Of a DNA stretch of 64,000 bases, positions 1 through 9,172 are shown piece after piece. The DNA is from GCA-2730975 sp937893275 (GTDB lineage: Bacteria; Verrucomicrobiota; Verrucomicrobiia; Opitutales; Seribacteraceae), in contig CAXAHJ010000006.1 of NCBI GenBank assembly GCA_963968595.1, forward strand, positions 21,136 through 85,135, read 5' to 3'. Each line of letters opens with the position of its first letter. Position 1 is the first letter of the stretch. Both the position numbers and the translations under genes were made by a program. Under the pieces are notes generated by a model. It searched no databases. It was not told where the DNA came from and saw nothing but the letters and a program-made list of their open reading frames with translations.

Positions 1-1
1 G

Positions 2-502
2 ATCGTTGAGGGACTCATGACCACAGTACACAGTTACACAGCAACTCAGAAACCTGTTGACGGCCCATCTGCCAAGGACTGGAAAGGCGGTCGAGGAGCA
101 GCGATCAACATCATTCCCTCGACTACTGGCGCCGCCAAGGCCGTTGGCCTTGTATTGCCTGCCGTGCAAGGGAAGCTCAGCGGCATGGCTTTCCGCGTAC
201 CGACACCAACTGTTTCCGCCGTTGACTTGACCGTCAAAACGGAGAAATCCACTACCTACGAAGAAATTTGCTCCAAAATGAAGGAAGCGTCCGAGGGTTC
301 ACTCAAAGGCATATTGGAATACACGGCGGATGAAGTCGTTTCCGCCGACTTCATTCACTGCCCCGCTTCTTCAATTTTCGATGCCGGTTCTGGCATGGGA
401 CTTAACGATACCTTTTTCAAACTGGTTTCTTGGTATGACAATGAGTGGGGTTACAGCAATCGTTGTGTTGACCTGCTCAAGCAAGTTTCAGCCTTTCTCT
501 GA
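2..502 (+). CDS. gap: Glyceraldehyde-3-phosphate dehydrogenase, C-terminal part (5' end outside window)
   Basis: This is the NAD-dependent glycolytic enzyme that converts glyceraldehyde 3-phosphate to 1,3-bisphosphoglycerate. The reading frame is open from base 2, so the gene begins upstream; the Rossmann domain and catalytic Cys are not in view. Visible parts are the catalytic-domain segment TTVHSYT with the catalytic His, the phosphate-binding stretch NIIPSTTGAAKAVG, GMAFRVPTP, and the C-terminal signature SWYDNEWGYSNR. It ends 82 bases before pgk, with a hairpin in between, giving the classic order gap-pgk-tpiA on one strand. Identification is firm; completeness cannot be judged. Confidence 0.97.
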   Translation: MVEGLMTTVHSYTATQKPVDGPSAKDWKGGRGAAINIIPSTTGAAKAVGLVLPAVQGKLSGMAFRVPTPTVSAVDLTVKTEKSTTYEEICSKMKEASEGSLKGILEYTADEVVSADFIHCPASSIFDAGSGMGLNDTFFKLVSWYDNEWGYSNRCVDLLKQVSAFL

Positions 503-521
503 TTTCATTTGATAATTTGTC

Positions 522-557
522 AAGAGGCGCGGCAGTCCAAAAGGCGTCGCGTCTTTT
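522..557 (+). terminator. Imperfect GC-rich hairpin followed by T4, between gap and pgk
   Basis: AAGA (522-525) and CGCG (528-531) pair with CGCG (548-551) and TCTT (552-555), with two-base bulges on each arm. TTTT follows at 554-557. It lies about 20 bases after the gap stop codon and could end or attenuate transcription before pgk. The stem is imperfect and the T-run short, so a partial terminator is the most that can be claimed. Confidence 0.4.
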
Positions 558-584
558 CGCATTTTGACTTAAAGCAAAGATTCA

Positions 585-1784
585 ATGCAGAAGGTAAAGA
601 CAATCGACGATGTAGAATGGAATGGGAAAAGAGTTTTTGTTCGCGTGGACTTCAACGTACCCTTGGACAGTAACGGCAACGTCACTGACGACTCCCGTAT
701 CTCGGCCGCCGTGCCAACCATTCGCAAACTCTCCGAAGATGGTGCCAAAGTCATTCTCGCAAGTCATCTGGGCAGACCGAAAGGTGAACGCGTTTCCGAA
801 TTGAGTCTCGCCCCCGTGGCTCCAATCCTCGCAGCAAAACTGGGATTACCTGTTTTGTTTCTGGATGATTGCATAGGGCAATCTGTTGAGACGGCGGTAA
901 ACAGCCTGGAAAATGGGCAAGTGGCTCTATTGGAAAACCTTCGTTATCATTCGGGAGAAACTCAGAACGAACCCGAGTTCGCAGCCAAGCTCTCCCAGTT
1001 GGCTGACTGCTATGTGAACGATGCCTTTGGAACTGCTCACCGAGCGCACGCCTCGACTGTGGGGGTGGCCAAGTTGCTCCCGACAAAGGTGTCTGGTTAC
1101 CTCATCGAAAAGGAGCTGGAATTTCTTGGTGAAAAAACAGCCCATGCCAACCGCCCTTTTGTAGTTATTCTAGGCGGCGCCAAGGTAAGCGACAAAATCA
1201 GTGTCATCGACAATCTCCTTGATAAAGCAGACGTATTGATAATCGGCGGAGCCATGGCGTATACGTTTGCCTTGGCCAATGGTAAGACCGTGGGGGACAG
1301 CCTAAGTGAACCCGATAAGATCGAGATAGCCAAGGCCGCCTTAGAGAAAGCGGCTGCCAAAGGCGTTAAGTTTCTTCTTCCCATTGATACATTGATTACC
1401 GACTCGCTCGATTTCAAAGAGAAGACACTGGGCGAAACCCAAGTTGTCGAAGGTGATATCCCGGACGGTTGGGAAGGAGTCGACATAGGTCCCCTGACCA
1501 CAGAGCAATACGCCGAAGAAGTCTCTCAAGCAGGCACTGTCCTGTGGAACGGCCCCATGGGAGTATTCGAAATCGAAGATTCTTCCAAGGGCACTTTCGC
1601 CGTGGCCAAGGCCGTTTCCGAAAGTGACGCTATTTCAATTATTGGCGGTGGCGATTCCGTTACCGCCATCAACAACAGCGGGTACGCCGATCAAGTCTCA
1701 TTCATGAGTACTGGCGGTGGGGCATCACTAGAATTCCTTGAAGGCCGAGATCTCCCCGGAGTTTTGGCCCTCGACCTCAAATGA
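585..1784 (+). CDS. pgk: Phosphoglycerate kinase
   Basis: Transfers the acyl phosphate of 1,3-bisphosphoglycerate to ADP, making ATP and 3-phosphoglycerate in the cytosol. At 399 residues it has the normal bacterial length. The N-terminal substrate-binding motif RVDFNVPLD is at residues 20-28 and the basic motif SHLGRPKGE at about 60-68. The nucleotide-domain motifs GGAKVSDKI and, near the C-terminus, GGGDSVTAI and STGGGASLE are intact. The start ATG has an A-rich leader without a clear Shine-Dalgarno sequence. It sits between gap and tpiA and is probably expressed with both. Confidence 0.98.
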   Translation: MQKVKTIDDVEWNGKRVFVRVDFNVPLDSNGNVTDDSRISAAVPTIRKLSEDGAKVILASHLGRPKGERVSELSLAPVAPILAAKLGLPVLFLDDCIGQSVETAVNSLENGQVALLENLRYHSGETQNEPEFAAKLSQLADCYVNDAFGTAHRAHASTVGVAKLLPTKVSGYLIEKELEFLGEKTAHANRPFVVILGGAKVSDKISVIDNLLDKADVLIIGGAMAYTFALANGKTVGDSLSEPDKIEIAKAALEKAAAKGVKFLLPIDTLITDSLDFKEKTLGETQVVEGDIPDGWEGVDIGPLTTEQYAEEVSQAGTVLWNGPMGVFEIEDSSKGTFAVAKAVSESDAISIIGGGDSVTAINNSGYADQVSFMSTGGGASLEFLEGRDLPGVLALDLK

Positions 1785-1824
1785 ATCAAGTTTAGTAAGA
1801 ATCGTCCCAACATCTTAAATCAAA

Positions 1825-2595
1825 ATGTCTAGAAAGTATCTTATCGCCGGAAACTGGAAAATGAACAAGACGGCTTCCGAATCCGTCGCACTCGTCCAGC
1901 AAGTACACACTGGCGTTGGTTCTCAAAGCACTGTGCAAGTCGCCGTTTGTCCACCCTTCACCTCAATGGGGAAGATCTCGGAAGAGCTAGATGGATCCCA
2001 GATTGCTCTGGGAGCTCAGAATATGCATCAGGAAGCATCCGGCGCATATACAGGTGAGGTTTCTGCCGAAATGCTTAGAGACCTTTACGTGACCTACGTC
2101 ATTTTAGGCCATAGCGAACGTCGTCAGTATTTCGGTGAAACAAACAAATCGGTAAACAAGAAGATCCTGTCGACTGTTGCGGGGAACTTAAAACCCATCT
2201 ACTGCATAGGGGAAACACTTGACCAACGAGAGAGAAACGAAACTTTAGAAGTTGTCCGAACCCAAATTCGGGAAGGTCTGGAAAATTTCTCTGATTCGGA
2301 AGTGGAAAATCTAGTGATTGCCTACGAACCAGTTTGGGCGATTGGTACTGGCAAGACCGCCACTGACGAAATGGCACAAGATGTTCATTCTTTTATCCGC
2401 AAAACCCTCGCTGAGCTTTTTGGCGAAAACGCAGCGGAAACTATCCGCATCCTTTACGGTGGTTCCATGAACGCTGAAAACGCATCCGGCTTGCTAGCTC
2501 AGCCTGATGTGGACGGAGGGCTGATTGGGGGAGCTTCTCTTACACCCAAGTCCTTTTGCGAAATCGTACAAGCTGCTCTAGATTTGGAAGCATAG
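1825..2595 (+). CDS. tpiA: Triose-phosphate isomerase
   Basis: Interconverts dihydroxyacetone phosphate and glyceraldehyde 3-phosphate. The 256-residue TIM barrel has the usual length. All catalytic elements are present: GNWKMNK at 9-15 (Lys12 as the catalytic lysine), LGHSERR around residues 94-100 (His96), the catalytic Glu168 in AYEPVWAIGTGKTA together with the mobile loop, and the phosphate-binding LYGGSMN near the C-terminus. It begins 40 bases after pgk. A weak 5-bp hairpin (GTGAG/CTCAC, 2609-2625) follows the stop codon, without a T-run. Confidence 0.98.
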   Translation: MSRKYLIAGNWKMNKTASESVALVQQVHTGVGSQSTVQVAVCPPFTSMGKISEELDGSQIALGAQNMHQEASGAYTGEVSAEMLRDLYVTYVILGHSERRQYFGETNKSVNKKILSTVAGNLKPIYCIGETLDQRERNETLEVVRTQIREGLENFSDSEVENLVIAYEPVWAIGTGKTATDEMAQDVHSFIRKTLAELFGENAAETIRILYGGSMNAENASGLLAQPDVDGGLIGGASLTPKSFCEIVQAALDLEA

Positions 2596-2659
2596 CCGTA
2601 CAACTGCCGTGAGAATAATGCTCACGCCCTGAACACAACATAATTCTCTTGGCCGCGAC

Positions 2660-3463
2660 ATGCTCTATTGCCTCAACACAAGTACAATCAAGCCGCAGTC
2701 GTTGATCGACAAAATCAGGCTCGCGGGCGAAGCAGGATACGATGGCATAGAGCTCTGGTTAAACGATGTTTTTGAACATGTAGCCCGCGGAGGAGAGGTT
2801 TCCGATGTGGAGAAAGCTCTCTCGGATCACGGTCTAATCGTTCCTTCCGTTATTGCAATGCGGCAATGGGGGGACTTCCGGGGATGGGAACATCAACTAG
2901 TTTTGGACGAAGCAAGGCGAAGATTTGCACTTGGGGCTAGACTGGGCGCTCCTTTTATTGTGGCGACTCCGCCAATGGAGTCGACCGAGACTGAACACCT
3001 CCCGGAACGATATCGCGAATTGCTGGAACTCGGTCGAGAAGAAGGCATTAGACCAACATTCGAGTACATCAGTTTTTTTAAGTCGGTACACTCTCTCAGC
3101 AAGGCCTGGGAAATAGTGCAACAAGCAGATGATCGTGACGCGACGCTTATTCTCGATGCCTTCCACAACTGGAACAGCGGGTCCACCCTCGATGATTTAA
3201 GAGCGATCCCCGTGGACCGGATCAGTCATTATCACTTGGACGATGCTCATCCCGATAAACCCGCAAAAGCCCAAACCGATCCTGACCGGGTGATGGTTGG
3301 CGAAGGTCAAATTGACCTTGCAGCCGAAATTGCCGTACTTCGTGAAATGGGTTATGATCACACAGTTAGTCTCGAACTCTTTAATGCGGAGCTCTGGTCC
3401 GCAGATCCCCTAGCGGTAATAACAACCGGCCTGGAGCGTATGAAGGCTCTCTTCGAAGACTAA
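2660..3463 (+). CDS. Sugar phosphate isomerase/epimerase-type TIM barrel (AP endonuclease family 2 fold)
   Basis: A 267-residue cytosolic TIM-barrel protein of the xylose-isomerase-like/AP2Ec superfamily. Likely metal ligands are visible at the strand ends: Glu in GYDGIELW, Glu in PTFEYISF, Asp and His in LILDAFHNW, His in HYHLDD, and Glu in VSLELFN. Members isomerise or epimerise sugars, inosose or hydroxypyruvate; the substrate cannot be read from sequence. It has no export signal, unlike the related protein at 49035-50147. It starts 64 bases after tpiA on the same strand and may be co-transcribed with the glycolytic genes, which does not fix its function. Confidence 0.85.
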   Translation: MLYCLNTSTIKPQSLIDKIRLAGEAGYDGIELWLNDVFEHVARGGEVSDVEKALSDHGLIVPSVIAMRQWGDFRGWEHQLVLDEARRRFALGARLGAPFIVATPPMESTETEHLPERYRELLELGREEGIRPTFEYISFFKSVHSLSKAWEIVQQADDRDATLILDAFHNWNSGSTLDDLRAIPVDRISHYHLDDAHPDKPAKAQTDPDRVMVGEGQIDLAAEIAVLREMGYDHTVSLELFNAELWSADPLAVITTGLERMKALFED

Positions 3464-3485
3464 TCTGTCTTTTTGGGATCCCGAC

Positions 3486-4448
3486 CTAGTTGGCGCAATC
3501 GAGTAATTTTGCAGCTAACCCAAAGCGAAGATTTCTGAAAGAGTGGTTAACTTCGGAGACGTTGGCATATTCAAGTAGGATTGAAATAACGAGCAGGGCG
3601 GTTGGCATAATGTCGGCTCGCTCTATGGGGAGTGGAGGAAATCGCTTAACGCGCTGATCAATAGTCAACGATGCGGATTCCGTTAAAAAGCCTGCCAAGT
3701 CAGAAGAAGAGAGAATTCCGCATTCATCAAAAGAGATATTTTTAGCTTCGGAAAAAACCGCTCGAGCTGTTGCGAATACCCCCCCGGTCGCGACCATGAA
3801 AGATGGAGAAGGAGGAAATGAAAAACCACTGGAAGAAAGAGTTTGATGAACATGAGCGGCAATCACATCCATCTCCGACTGAAGAGAAGGCGCACGCGCA
3901 TTGCTCACGAATCGTGTGGCAAGACGTACAGCACCCAGTGGAAGACTGATCGTGGCTCGAACGATTCGATTCTCGACGCGGATGAGCTCCAAACTTCCTC
4001 CCCCAAGATCACAAACAAGATAGTTCGACTGACTGGACAACGAACTGTCTGTGGCAACTCCCAAGGCAATGCCGACCGCTTCTTCGTCGCCTGAAATAAT
4101 ATCCAATTCATAACCTGTAACCTCGCGGACTCTTTCTGCAAAAAGCTTACCGTTAACAGAGTCACGTACGAGACCTGTTGCCACGATGCGTATGTGAGCA
4201 GGTTCGCATGGGAGCGATTCTTGAATTAGTCTCTCTATTGCTTCTAGTCCCGCATGCATGCCGTCCACAGTCAGCAAAAGCCCGCCGGCCGAATGTTGGC
4301 TCTCAATACGAGTAGCATCACTCTTTTCGTGCAGAACTTTCAAATCGCCCCGCGAGGACAACTCAGCTACGAGCAACTTTATTGTGTTGCTCCCTACGTC
4401 TACAACAGCAACGGACTTTCCTGATTCGACCGACCTTTCTCGCGTCAT
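3486..4448 (-). CDS. Ppx/GppA family phosphatase
   Basis: A 320-residue ASKHA-fold protein of the exopolyphosphatase / guanosine pentaphosphate phosphohydrolase family, which hydrolyse polyphosphate or pppGpp. The N-terminal phosphate-binding loop VVDVGSNTIKLLVAEL lies near residues 14-29. A second one, LVCDLGGGSLELI, is around residues 145-157, and ATGGVFATARA follows at about 220. Only the two-lobed catalytic core is present; the extra C-terminal domains of long Ppx proteins are absent, as in many short bacterial members. Polyphosphatase and pppGpp hydrolase cannot be told apart here. It lies convergent to the isomerase gene and downstream of rsmI on the same strand. Confidence 0.88.
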   Translation of the reverse strand: MTRERSVESGKSVAVVDVGSNTIKLLVAELSSRGDLKVLHEKSDATRIESQHSAGGLLLTVDGMHAGLEAIERLIQESLPCEPAHIRIVATGLVRDSVNGKLFAERVREVTGYELDIISGDEEAVGIALGVATDSSLSSQSNYLVCDLGGGSLELIRVENRIVRATISLPLGAVRLATRFVSNARAPSLQSEMDVIAAHVHQTLSSSGFSFPPSPSFMVATGGVFATARAVFSEAKNISFDECGILSSSDLAGFLTESASLTIDQRVKRFPPLPIERADIMPTALLVISILLEYANVSEVNHSFRNLRFGLAAKLLDCAN

Positions 4449-4489
4449 CTGGTCATAGGAGAGACCATATGCCGACTATAGTCAGTCGG

Positions 4490-5200
4490 CTAAAGGACAT
4501 AACCTTCGGGTCCTACCACCAATACAAATTCGCCTTTGCCGCTCTTCTCGGCAAAAGAAGTCTTCAGGTCTGAGATTTTTCCTATATTAAAAGTCTCATG
4601 GATTTTCGTGATTTCTCGGGCAATGCACAGGTTTCGGTCAGGTCCCAAAACCTTTTCCATATCAGCCAATGCTTTTTCCACTCGATACTTGGATTCGTAA
4701 ATGATTAGAGATCCGGGGAAATCTTTCCACTGCTCAAGAGCCTTGCAACGTCCGGCACTTTTGTTGGGAAGGAAACCAAGGTAAAGGAACTTGTCGGTCG
4801 GTAACCCGGATACTGCGAGGGCAGTTATCGCCGCATTCGGACCGGGAACGGGAACGACGGGTAACTTGCGGCGGCGGCATTCCCTCACCAAACGAAAACC
4901 AGGATCTGAAATTGCCGGAAAACCTGCATCGGACACGAGTCCTATCTTTTCACCACGCTCGATCCGATCCGCTAACTCGGGAGCTTTCCGACGTTCGTTT
5001 TCCTCCCTGTAGGAAGTGGTCGGAACTTTGGCTCCAATATGAGCGAGCAGTTTCGCAGTTACGCGAGTGTCCTCGCACGCGATCAAGTCGCATGCTTCCA
5101 AAGTTTCTTTAGCTCGGAGTGAAAGATCAGCAAGGTTGCCAATGGGAGTAGCAATCAGATAAAGCAAGCCAGCACTTGAACTCTCGTCCCCTTTATTCAC
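4490..5200 (-). CDS. rsmI: 16S rRNA (cytidine1402-2'-O)-methyltransferase RsmI
   Basis: SAM-dependent tetrapyrrole-methylase-fold enzyme that 2'-O-methylates C1402 in the decoding centre of 16S rRNA. The 236-residue protein carries the family marks LYLIATPIGNLADLSLRA near the N-terminus, CEDTRVT, the Tyr-Arg-Glu-Glu-Asn element SYREENE, LVSDAGFPAISDPGFRL and PVPGPNAAITALAVSGL. It is shorter than E. coli RsmI and seems to lack its C-terminal extension, as some members do. Its stop is 41 bases from the start of the Ppx-like gene, so the two may be co-transcribed. Confidence 0.95.
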   Translation of the reverse strand: MNKGDESSSAGLLYLIATPIGNLADLSLRAKETLEACDLIACEDTRVTAKLLAHIGAKVPTTSYREENERRKAPELADRIERGEKIGLVSDAGFPAISDPGFRLVRECRRRKLPVVPVPGPNAAITALAVSGLPTDKFLYLGFLPNKSAGRCKALEQWKDFPGSLIIYESKYRVEKALADMEKVLGPDRNLCIAREITKIHETFNIGKISDLKTSFAEKSGKGEFVLVVGPEGYVL

Positions 5201-5224
5201 AAGGGAGAATGTGCAATTATTGAC

Positions 5225-5389
5225 TTAGCGACGGAATCCGCCTTTGTCGAAACCACCAGGAAGACTGTACTCCCAATTGGCGGGTCGCCCCTGAGGCATT
5301 CGAGAATCGTCCGGAGTAGCCGTAAAGCAACCAGCAGTGGCAAGAATTATACCTGACAGAACAAATAAAGCCGTGAGTTTTTTTCTCAT
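5225..5389 (-). CDS. Small predicted lipoprotein (54 aa)
   Basis: An open frame extends upstream, but the ATG at 5389 gives a proper lipoprotein signal: MRKKLTALF, a hydrophobic run, and the lipobox ATAGC, with Cys about 21. The mature part is only some 34 residues, rich in Gly, Pro and Arg and ending in GGFDKGGFRR. I recognise no domain. It begins 28 bases after the stop of the coiled-coil protein on the same strand and 24 bases before rsmI, so it probably belongs to that transcript. The length is below what gene finders call reliably, but the signal sequence supports a real gene. Confidence 0.6.
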   Translation of the reverse strand: MRKKLTALFVLSGIILATAGCFTATPDDSRMPQGRPANWEYSLPGGFDKGGFRR

Positions 5390-5417
5390 TGTCTGAATGA
5401 TTGCCAGCAAGAAAATC

Positions 5418-6803
5418 TTATAAGGTTTTGCCGGAATGCGGGACAACCTGTATGATGTCGCCGGGACGGAGGCGCGAAGGATTTCCAAAACGTGGAAGTA
5501 TATATGACAGCGAATAATTCGTTGCCGAGCTTTGAACTTTTATTCGAGCGGCAGCTTCCTGCGCCTTGTAGATCGTCCAAATACCTCCTCGGGAAATTCC
5601 TTTTTCCGATCCAACCGGAAGCATAAGCATTCCAGAACCCTTATCAATACGCGCTATGCTGGTAGCAAGACCGTACTTGCTGACTTCCTCGAGCGTCGTG
5701 ACCGAACCCGTTGGACCTGGAGGAGGGGGCGGGGAATTGGCGTCTTCTCCTATTCCGGCAAAGACATTATCGGTTTTGTTTGCATCACCGGCGACGTTTG
5801 CACCTGTCTGTTGTTTCATCATGTAGTCGATACCAGTCTGGTATCCGCGTTTTTCGGCAAGCTGGACTTCACGTGTAAGATCATTAATTTTTGCTCCGTG
5901 CTGAGCCTTCAGTTCATCAATCTGGGCAAGTCGTTGCTGATCCAAATCCTGCTTTTCCTTTTCCAGTTGAGCGGTCAGATTTGTCAACCCCTTTACTTCG
6001 GTTTCAAATGCCTCTTTTTCTTGTTGGCGCTCGTCCTTCTCATTGGCGAGATCGGCTTGTGAACTTTGAAATTTAAGTTCGAAATCTCTTGAGGAAGCTT
6101 CCCACTTTTCTTTCTCTTCCTTCATGTTGTCATATAACCGTTGGGATTCGCGAAGCGCACGATCGCGGTCTGCGGTCATTTGACGTGAACTGTAAAGTTC
6201 GGAAAGGGTATCCTTTCGGGCTTTGTAGAACTTCCCAAGCAAAGTGCGAAGCCTGTTGTGGTGGGAGACGCCGGGAATGAAGTTCCCGTTCTCATCTGTT
6301 TGATTCTCTTTGTACAAATCGATATCGGCGAAATTGTTCTTAAGGTTACCGATGGACTCGGGTTCGGCTTTCAAAATAGGGCTTTTCTTTGGATTGGCGA
6401 CATCCCAAGACTTGGCCTCGCTATTCCAGATGAAGGACCCTTGCCCAAACTCTCTGGTCACTGCATCGAGATTCGAGGTGTAATCCTTTTGTTTCAATAC
6501 GAGATCCTCGGCAGCCTTCAGTTCATTAGCTGCCTCCGTCAATGGATTGGGATCGTTTACGCTGGAAACCGGTTCGTTTGCGTCGAACACATCCATAAAC
6601 GCTTGTTTCTTGTCTTTAACGTTTTTCCACTGGGTTTCCTTACTAGACTGCAAGACCTCATAACCATTTTTTACTTGTTCCTCCAGAAAAGCTTCGTCTT
6701 GAGCTATGTAGCTTTCGTGCTCAAGCCATAGAAAAAGGGCGAGACCCACGAGTCCGAATAAACTAAATAGACGTAATAGAACAGCGACAGCATTCATAGG
6801 CAA
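5418..6803 (-). CDS. Membrane-anchored coiled-coil protein, function unknown
   Basis: A 461-residue protein with one N-terminal transmembrane segment (about residues 5-26) and then a mostly helical, highly charged body. Residues around 200-330 have the heptad-like Glu/Lys/Leu/Gln pattern of a long coiled coil, including the segment with ANEKDERQQEKEAFETE. A Pro-rich linker SPPPPPGPTG near residue 375 leads into a compact C-terminal domain that contains GSGMLMLPVGSEKGISRGG and ends RPGDIIQVVPHSGKTL, which looks beta-rich. The topology suggests a periplasmic tether or scaffold, but that is inference. It is followed by the small lipoprotein gene. Confidence 0.8.
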   Translation of the reverse strand: MPMNAVAVLLRLFSLFGLVGLALFLWLEHESYIAQDEAFLEEQVKNGYEVLQSSKETQWKNVKDKKQAFMDVFDANEPVSSVNDPNPLTEAANELKAAEDLVLKQKDYTSNLDAVTREFGQGSFIWNSEAKSWDVANPKKSPILKAEPESIGNLKNNFADIDLYKENQTDENGNFIPGVSHHNRLRTLLGKFYKARKDTLSELYSSRQMTADRDRALRESQRLYDNMKEEKEKWEASSRDFELKFQSSQADLANEKDERQQEKEAFETEVKGLTNLTAQLEKEKQDLDQQRLAQIDELKAQHGAKINDLTREVQLAEKRGYQTGIDYMMKQQTGANVAGDANKTDNVFAGIGEDANSPPPPPGPTGSVTTLEEVSKYGLATSIARIDKGSGMLMLPVGSEKGISRGGIWTIYKAQEAAARIKVQSSATNYSLSYILPRFGNPSRLRPGDIIQVVPHSGKTL

Positions 6804-6903
6804 ATAGGCTTGTTACCCATAACCTAGAGTCCCAATAGGGCTAATTGCAAACTCATTCTATTTCTTGAGAGAATCGGCCGACTATACTTTAGTACATTTG
6901 TCC

Positions 6904-6951
6904 ATCCTTAGTTGAACGAATCAGCGAGAAAGCTCTCGTTAGTTTAAGGAT
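6904..6951 (-). terminator. Nested inverted repeat over the stop codon of the FAD oxidoreductase gene
   Basis: Outer arms ATCCTTA (6904-6910) and TAAGGAT (6945-6951) enclose an inner hairpin, CGAGA (6925-6929) and TCTCG (6934-6938) with a 4-base loop, extendable by a G-T and an A-T pair. The outer right arm overlaps the stop codon at 6944-6946. There is no T-run on the minus strand, so Rho-independent termination is not clear. Confidence 0.3.
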
Positions 6952-9172
6952 AAATACGAGTTTGATAAATTTGGGCTCGACGATGACCATTAGTAGATAA
7001 AATCTCTATTTCAATTGCCTTGGTCTCGATGGGATCGAATTCGTGAGAACGGAACCCAAGCAAGTTGTCCTCTACCGTAAGCAATTCACGCCAGTGACCG
7101 CTCTCGCCTGATCTATATATTCTGTAAGAACGAGGGATGGTCGGGATAGTCATGCGTGGCAAAACCGAAGGATGGGGGGGGAATGCATATTCCAGGCAAG
7201 CATCGAAAACGAGATCGATTCTGGAAATTGTTTGAGGTTCATCCCAATGCAACTCAAGAAATTCGGGAAACTTGAAGTCGGTAGGCTCCGAAATCCAAAT
7301 ATGCGGCATTCTACCTGGCCGAGAATGTCCATCTGCAATGTTTTCAACACCATAGACGGGTTGCCTGGGAGAGAGGCGAAAGCAGTAACCCGAAGCAGGT
7401 CCGGGCAATGCCGGAAGAACAGGAAAATAGCTTGAATAAGGATTCCTTAAAGTGGGCTTGTCATCCGGAATTGGCGAATGCCGGAGAACTCCCACGGGCG
7501 CGTTTTCTTGAATGAACGGAATCACATGCACATTTCCCTCTATTTCAAGAAAATGCCAACCTGCTGATTTTATTTTGGATTGCAGTGGTAATTCAACCCA
7601 TTGACCGGAGCTTTGGGACAAATCGACTGATGCAGTGTCCAGGCAATCGCCGGGAATGGTTGAACCGTTGCTTGCTCCCTCTAGAAAACGGACCTTTAGC
7701 CGGCAATCCTCCCGAACCTCAAGATAGAGATCAATCCCCTCGATCGAATCGGTAATCACAGGAAATTGCAGCAATCTATGATCAGGAGAAGCAGTCGCAG
7801 GCAGCACGGGATGGTCCAGAGAACAACAGGGAAGGGTAGTGGAGGCGGTGACTGTTGCAACTCGGGCAAGATCGTCAATGTCTTCAACAGGTTCTGGTCC
7901 GCATGAATGATTCGATCTCGCCAAATCCCGCCTCATGCCCTCCACGTAGTTGGGTTTGGCCAAGGTTCTTGGCTGACGGCGATCCATGGCGGCGGTGGCG
8001 GCCACTAAACCGACCGCTTCCCCAAGTTGAGCTGAAGCAGGAGGATGGCGCAGGCATGCCGAAACCCGGTGCGTGACAGATGCGTGCTCGCCGGCGACCA
8101 TGAGGTTGCGAACCTTTTTTGAATAAAGGCAAGAAAGAGGTATTCCATATTGTCCCGGAAGGGCTATTCGCCCAAGAGGAGATGAAAGTAGAGCCGCAGG
8201 TCCATCAAGAGGCGCACGTGCCATGGCAATATGATCTCCCCTTGGACGACTGGCTTCCAATTCCTCTGGAGTCAGAGACTCTTCCCCTTTTATCCGGAAG
8301 CCATCTGAGCGTAAAACACTCAATGAATACCATGACAACAATAGTTTTTCCGAAAGATGGACGAATGGAGAACGATTTTTGATATAATCCCAAGCGGCAT
8401 AGGCAATTTCGGAAGCCTCGGGAGGAGATTTCCCCTGATGTTTTGCCGCCCATTCCGCAAGATGAAGTCCTTGCGGGGCAAACAGAAAAGACTCGGAAAA
8501 GGGCAATCGAGCCGCCGGCTCGTTGTCCTCCCAACGTAATCTGACCCAAGAAGGTGCTGCAAAAGGGACAGGCTTTTCTGCTGATCGTATTTCCATTGTA
8601 ATTGCAAAACGACTTTCGGGTGCCATTACTCTGGAGCCAAACAAAGGGGACAGCTTTATATATTCCTCACGCTCGGCACCATATTCGCCCGGAGCTCCCG
8701 CGAGGATGGCTAGCGAACCGTTGCCTGTGCAGTCGATATAAACAGGTGCCATGAAGCGTCGACGAGAACGGCCTAATGCATCTATACCCGTAACGGAAAG
8801 AATTTTATCCTTTCGCTCGTTCAATTCAGCTTCGATTACAGGTAGATCATTGAAATACAGTAATCGTTTCTGAGAACGAACGAAATCGTTCAACACCCGA
8901 TCTCGACCTTCGTATGTACCATCGAAATTAGAAGCCAAGTCCGTGAGTAAAATCTCATCCAACAAGCCCGTTTCACGGAAGTAGGCGAAGTTTGGAACCG
9001 AACCATCCTCTAGTGGGAAGCGAACTTCCCGGCCGATTCGCCCACCAAGACTCGAGCGAGCTTCAACCAACGAGACGAGAGCACCCGCTCGCGCTGCAGT
9101 AACGGCTGCACAGATTCCGGCCAAACCTGCTCCCACAACAACAACGTCGCATCTTTGGGAATGATATTTCAT
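6944..9172 (-). CDS. FAD-dependent oxidoreductase with C-terminal beta-domain
   Basis: The 742-residue protein opens with a Rossmann FAD-binding motif, VVVGAGLAGICAAV (about residues 10-23), followed by EARSSLGGR, as in the FAD_oxidored group. The flavin domain continues to about residue 400, including YIDCTGNGSLAILAGA, NLMVAGEHASVTHR and the conserved RHPPASAQLGEAVG. The last 300 residues are beta-rich with features reminiscent of discoidin/galactose-binding folds (ISRIDLVFDACLEY, YRIYRSGESGHW), suggesting carbohydrate contact. No signal peptide is evident. Related proteins are common in Planctomycetota and Verrucomicrobiota, but the substrate is unknown. It is divergent from the respiratory operon across about 500 bases. 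Confidence 0.85.
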   Translation of the reverse strand: MKYHSQRCDVVVVGAGLAGICAAVTAARAGALVSLVEARSSLGGRIGREVRFPLEDGSVPNFAYFRETGLLDEILLTDLASNFDGTYEGRDRVLNDFVRSQKRLLYFNDLPVIEAELNERKDKILSVTGIDALGRSRRRFMAPVYIDCTGNGSLAILAGAPGEYGAEREEYIKLSPLFGSRVMAPESRFAITMEIRSAEKPVPFAAPSWVRLRWEDNEPAARLPFSESFLFAPQGLHLAEWAAKHQGKSPPEASEIAYAAWDYIKNRSPFVHLSEKLLLSWYSLSVLRSDGFRIKGEESLTPEELEASRPRGDHIAMARAPLDGPAALLSSPLGRIALPGQYGIPLSCLYSKKVRNLMVAGEHASVTHRVSACLRHPPASAQLGEAVGLVAATAAMDRRQPRTLAKPNYVEGMRRDLARSNHSCGPEPVEDIDDLARVATVTASTTLPCCSLDHPVLPATASPDHRLLQFPVITDSIEGIDLYLEVREDCRLKVRFLEGASNGSTIPGDCLDTASVDLSQSSGQWVELPLQSKIKSAGWHFLEIEGNVHVIPFIQENAPVGVLRHSPIPDDKPTLRNPYSSYFPVLPALPGPASGYCFRLSPRQPVYGVENIADGHSRPGRMPHIWISEPTDFKFPEFLELHWDEPQTISRIDLVFDACLEYAFPPHPSVLPRMTIPTIPRSYRIYRSGESGHWRELLTVEDNLLGFRSHEFDPIETKAIEIEILSTNGHRRAQIYQTRIYP

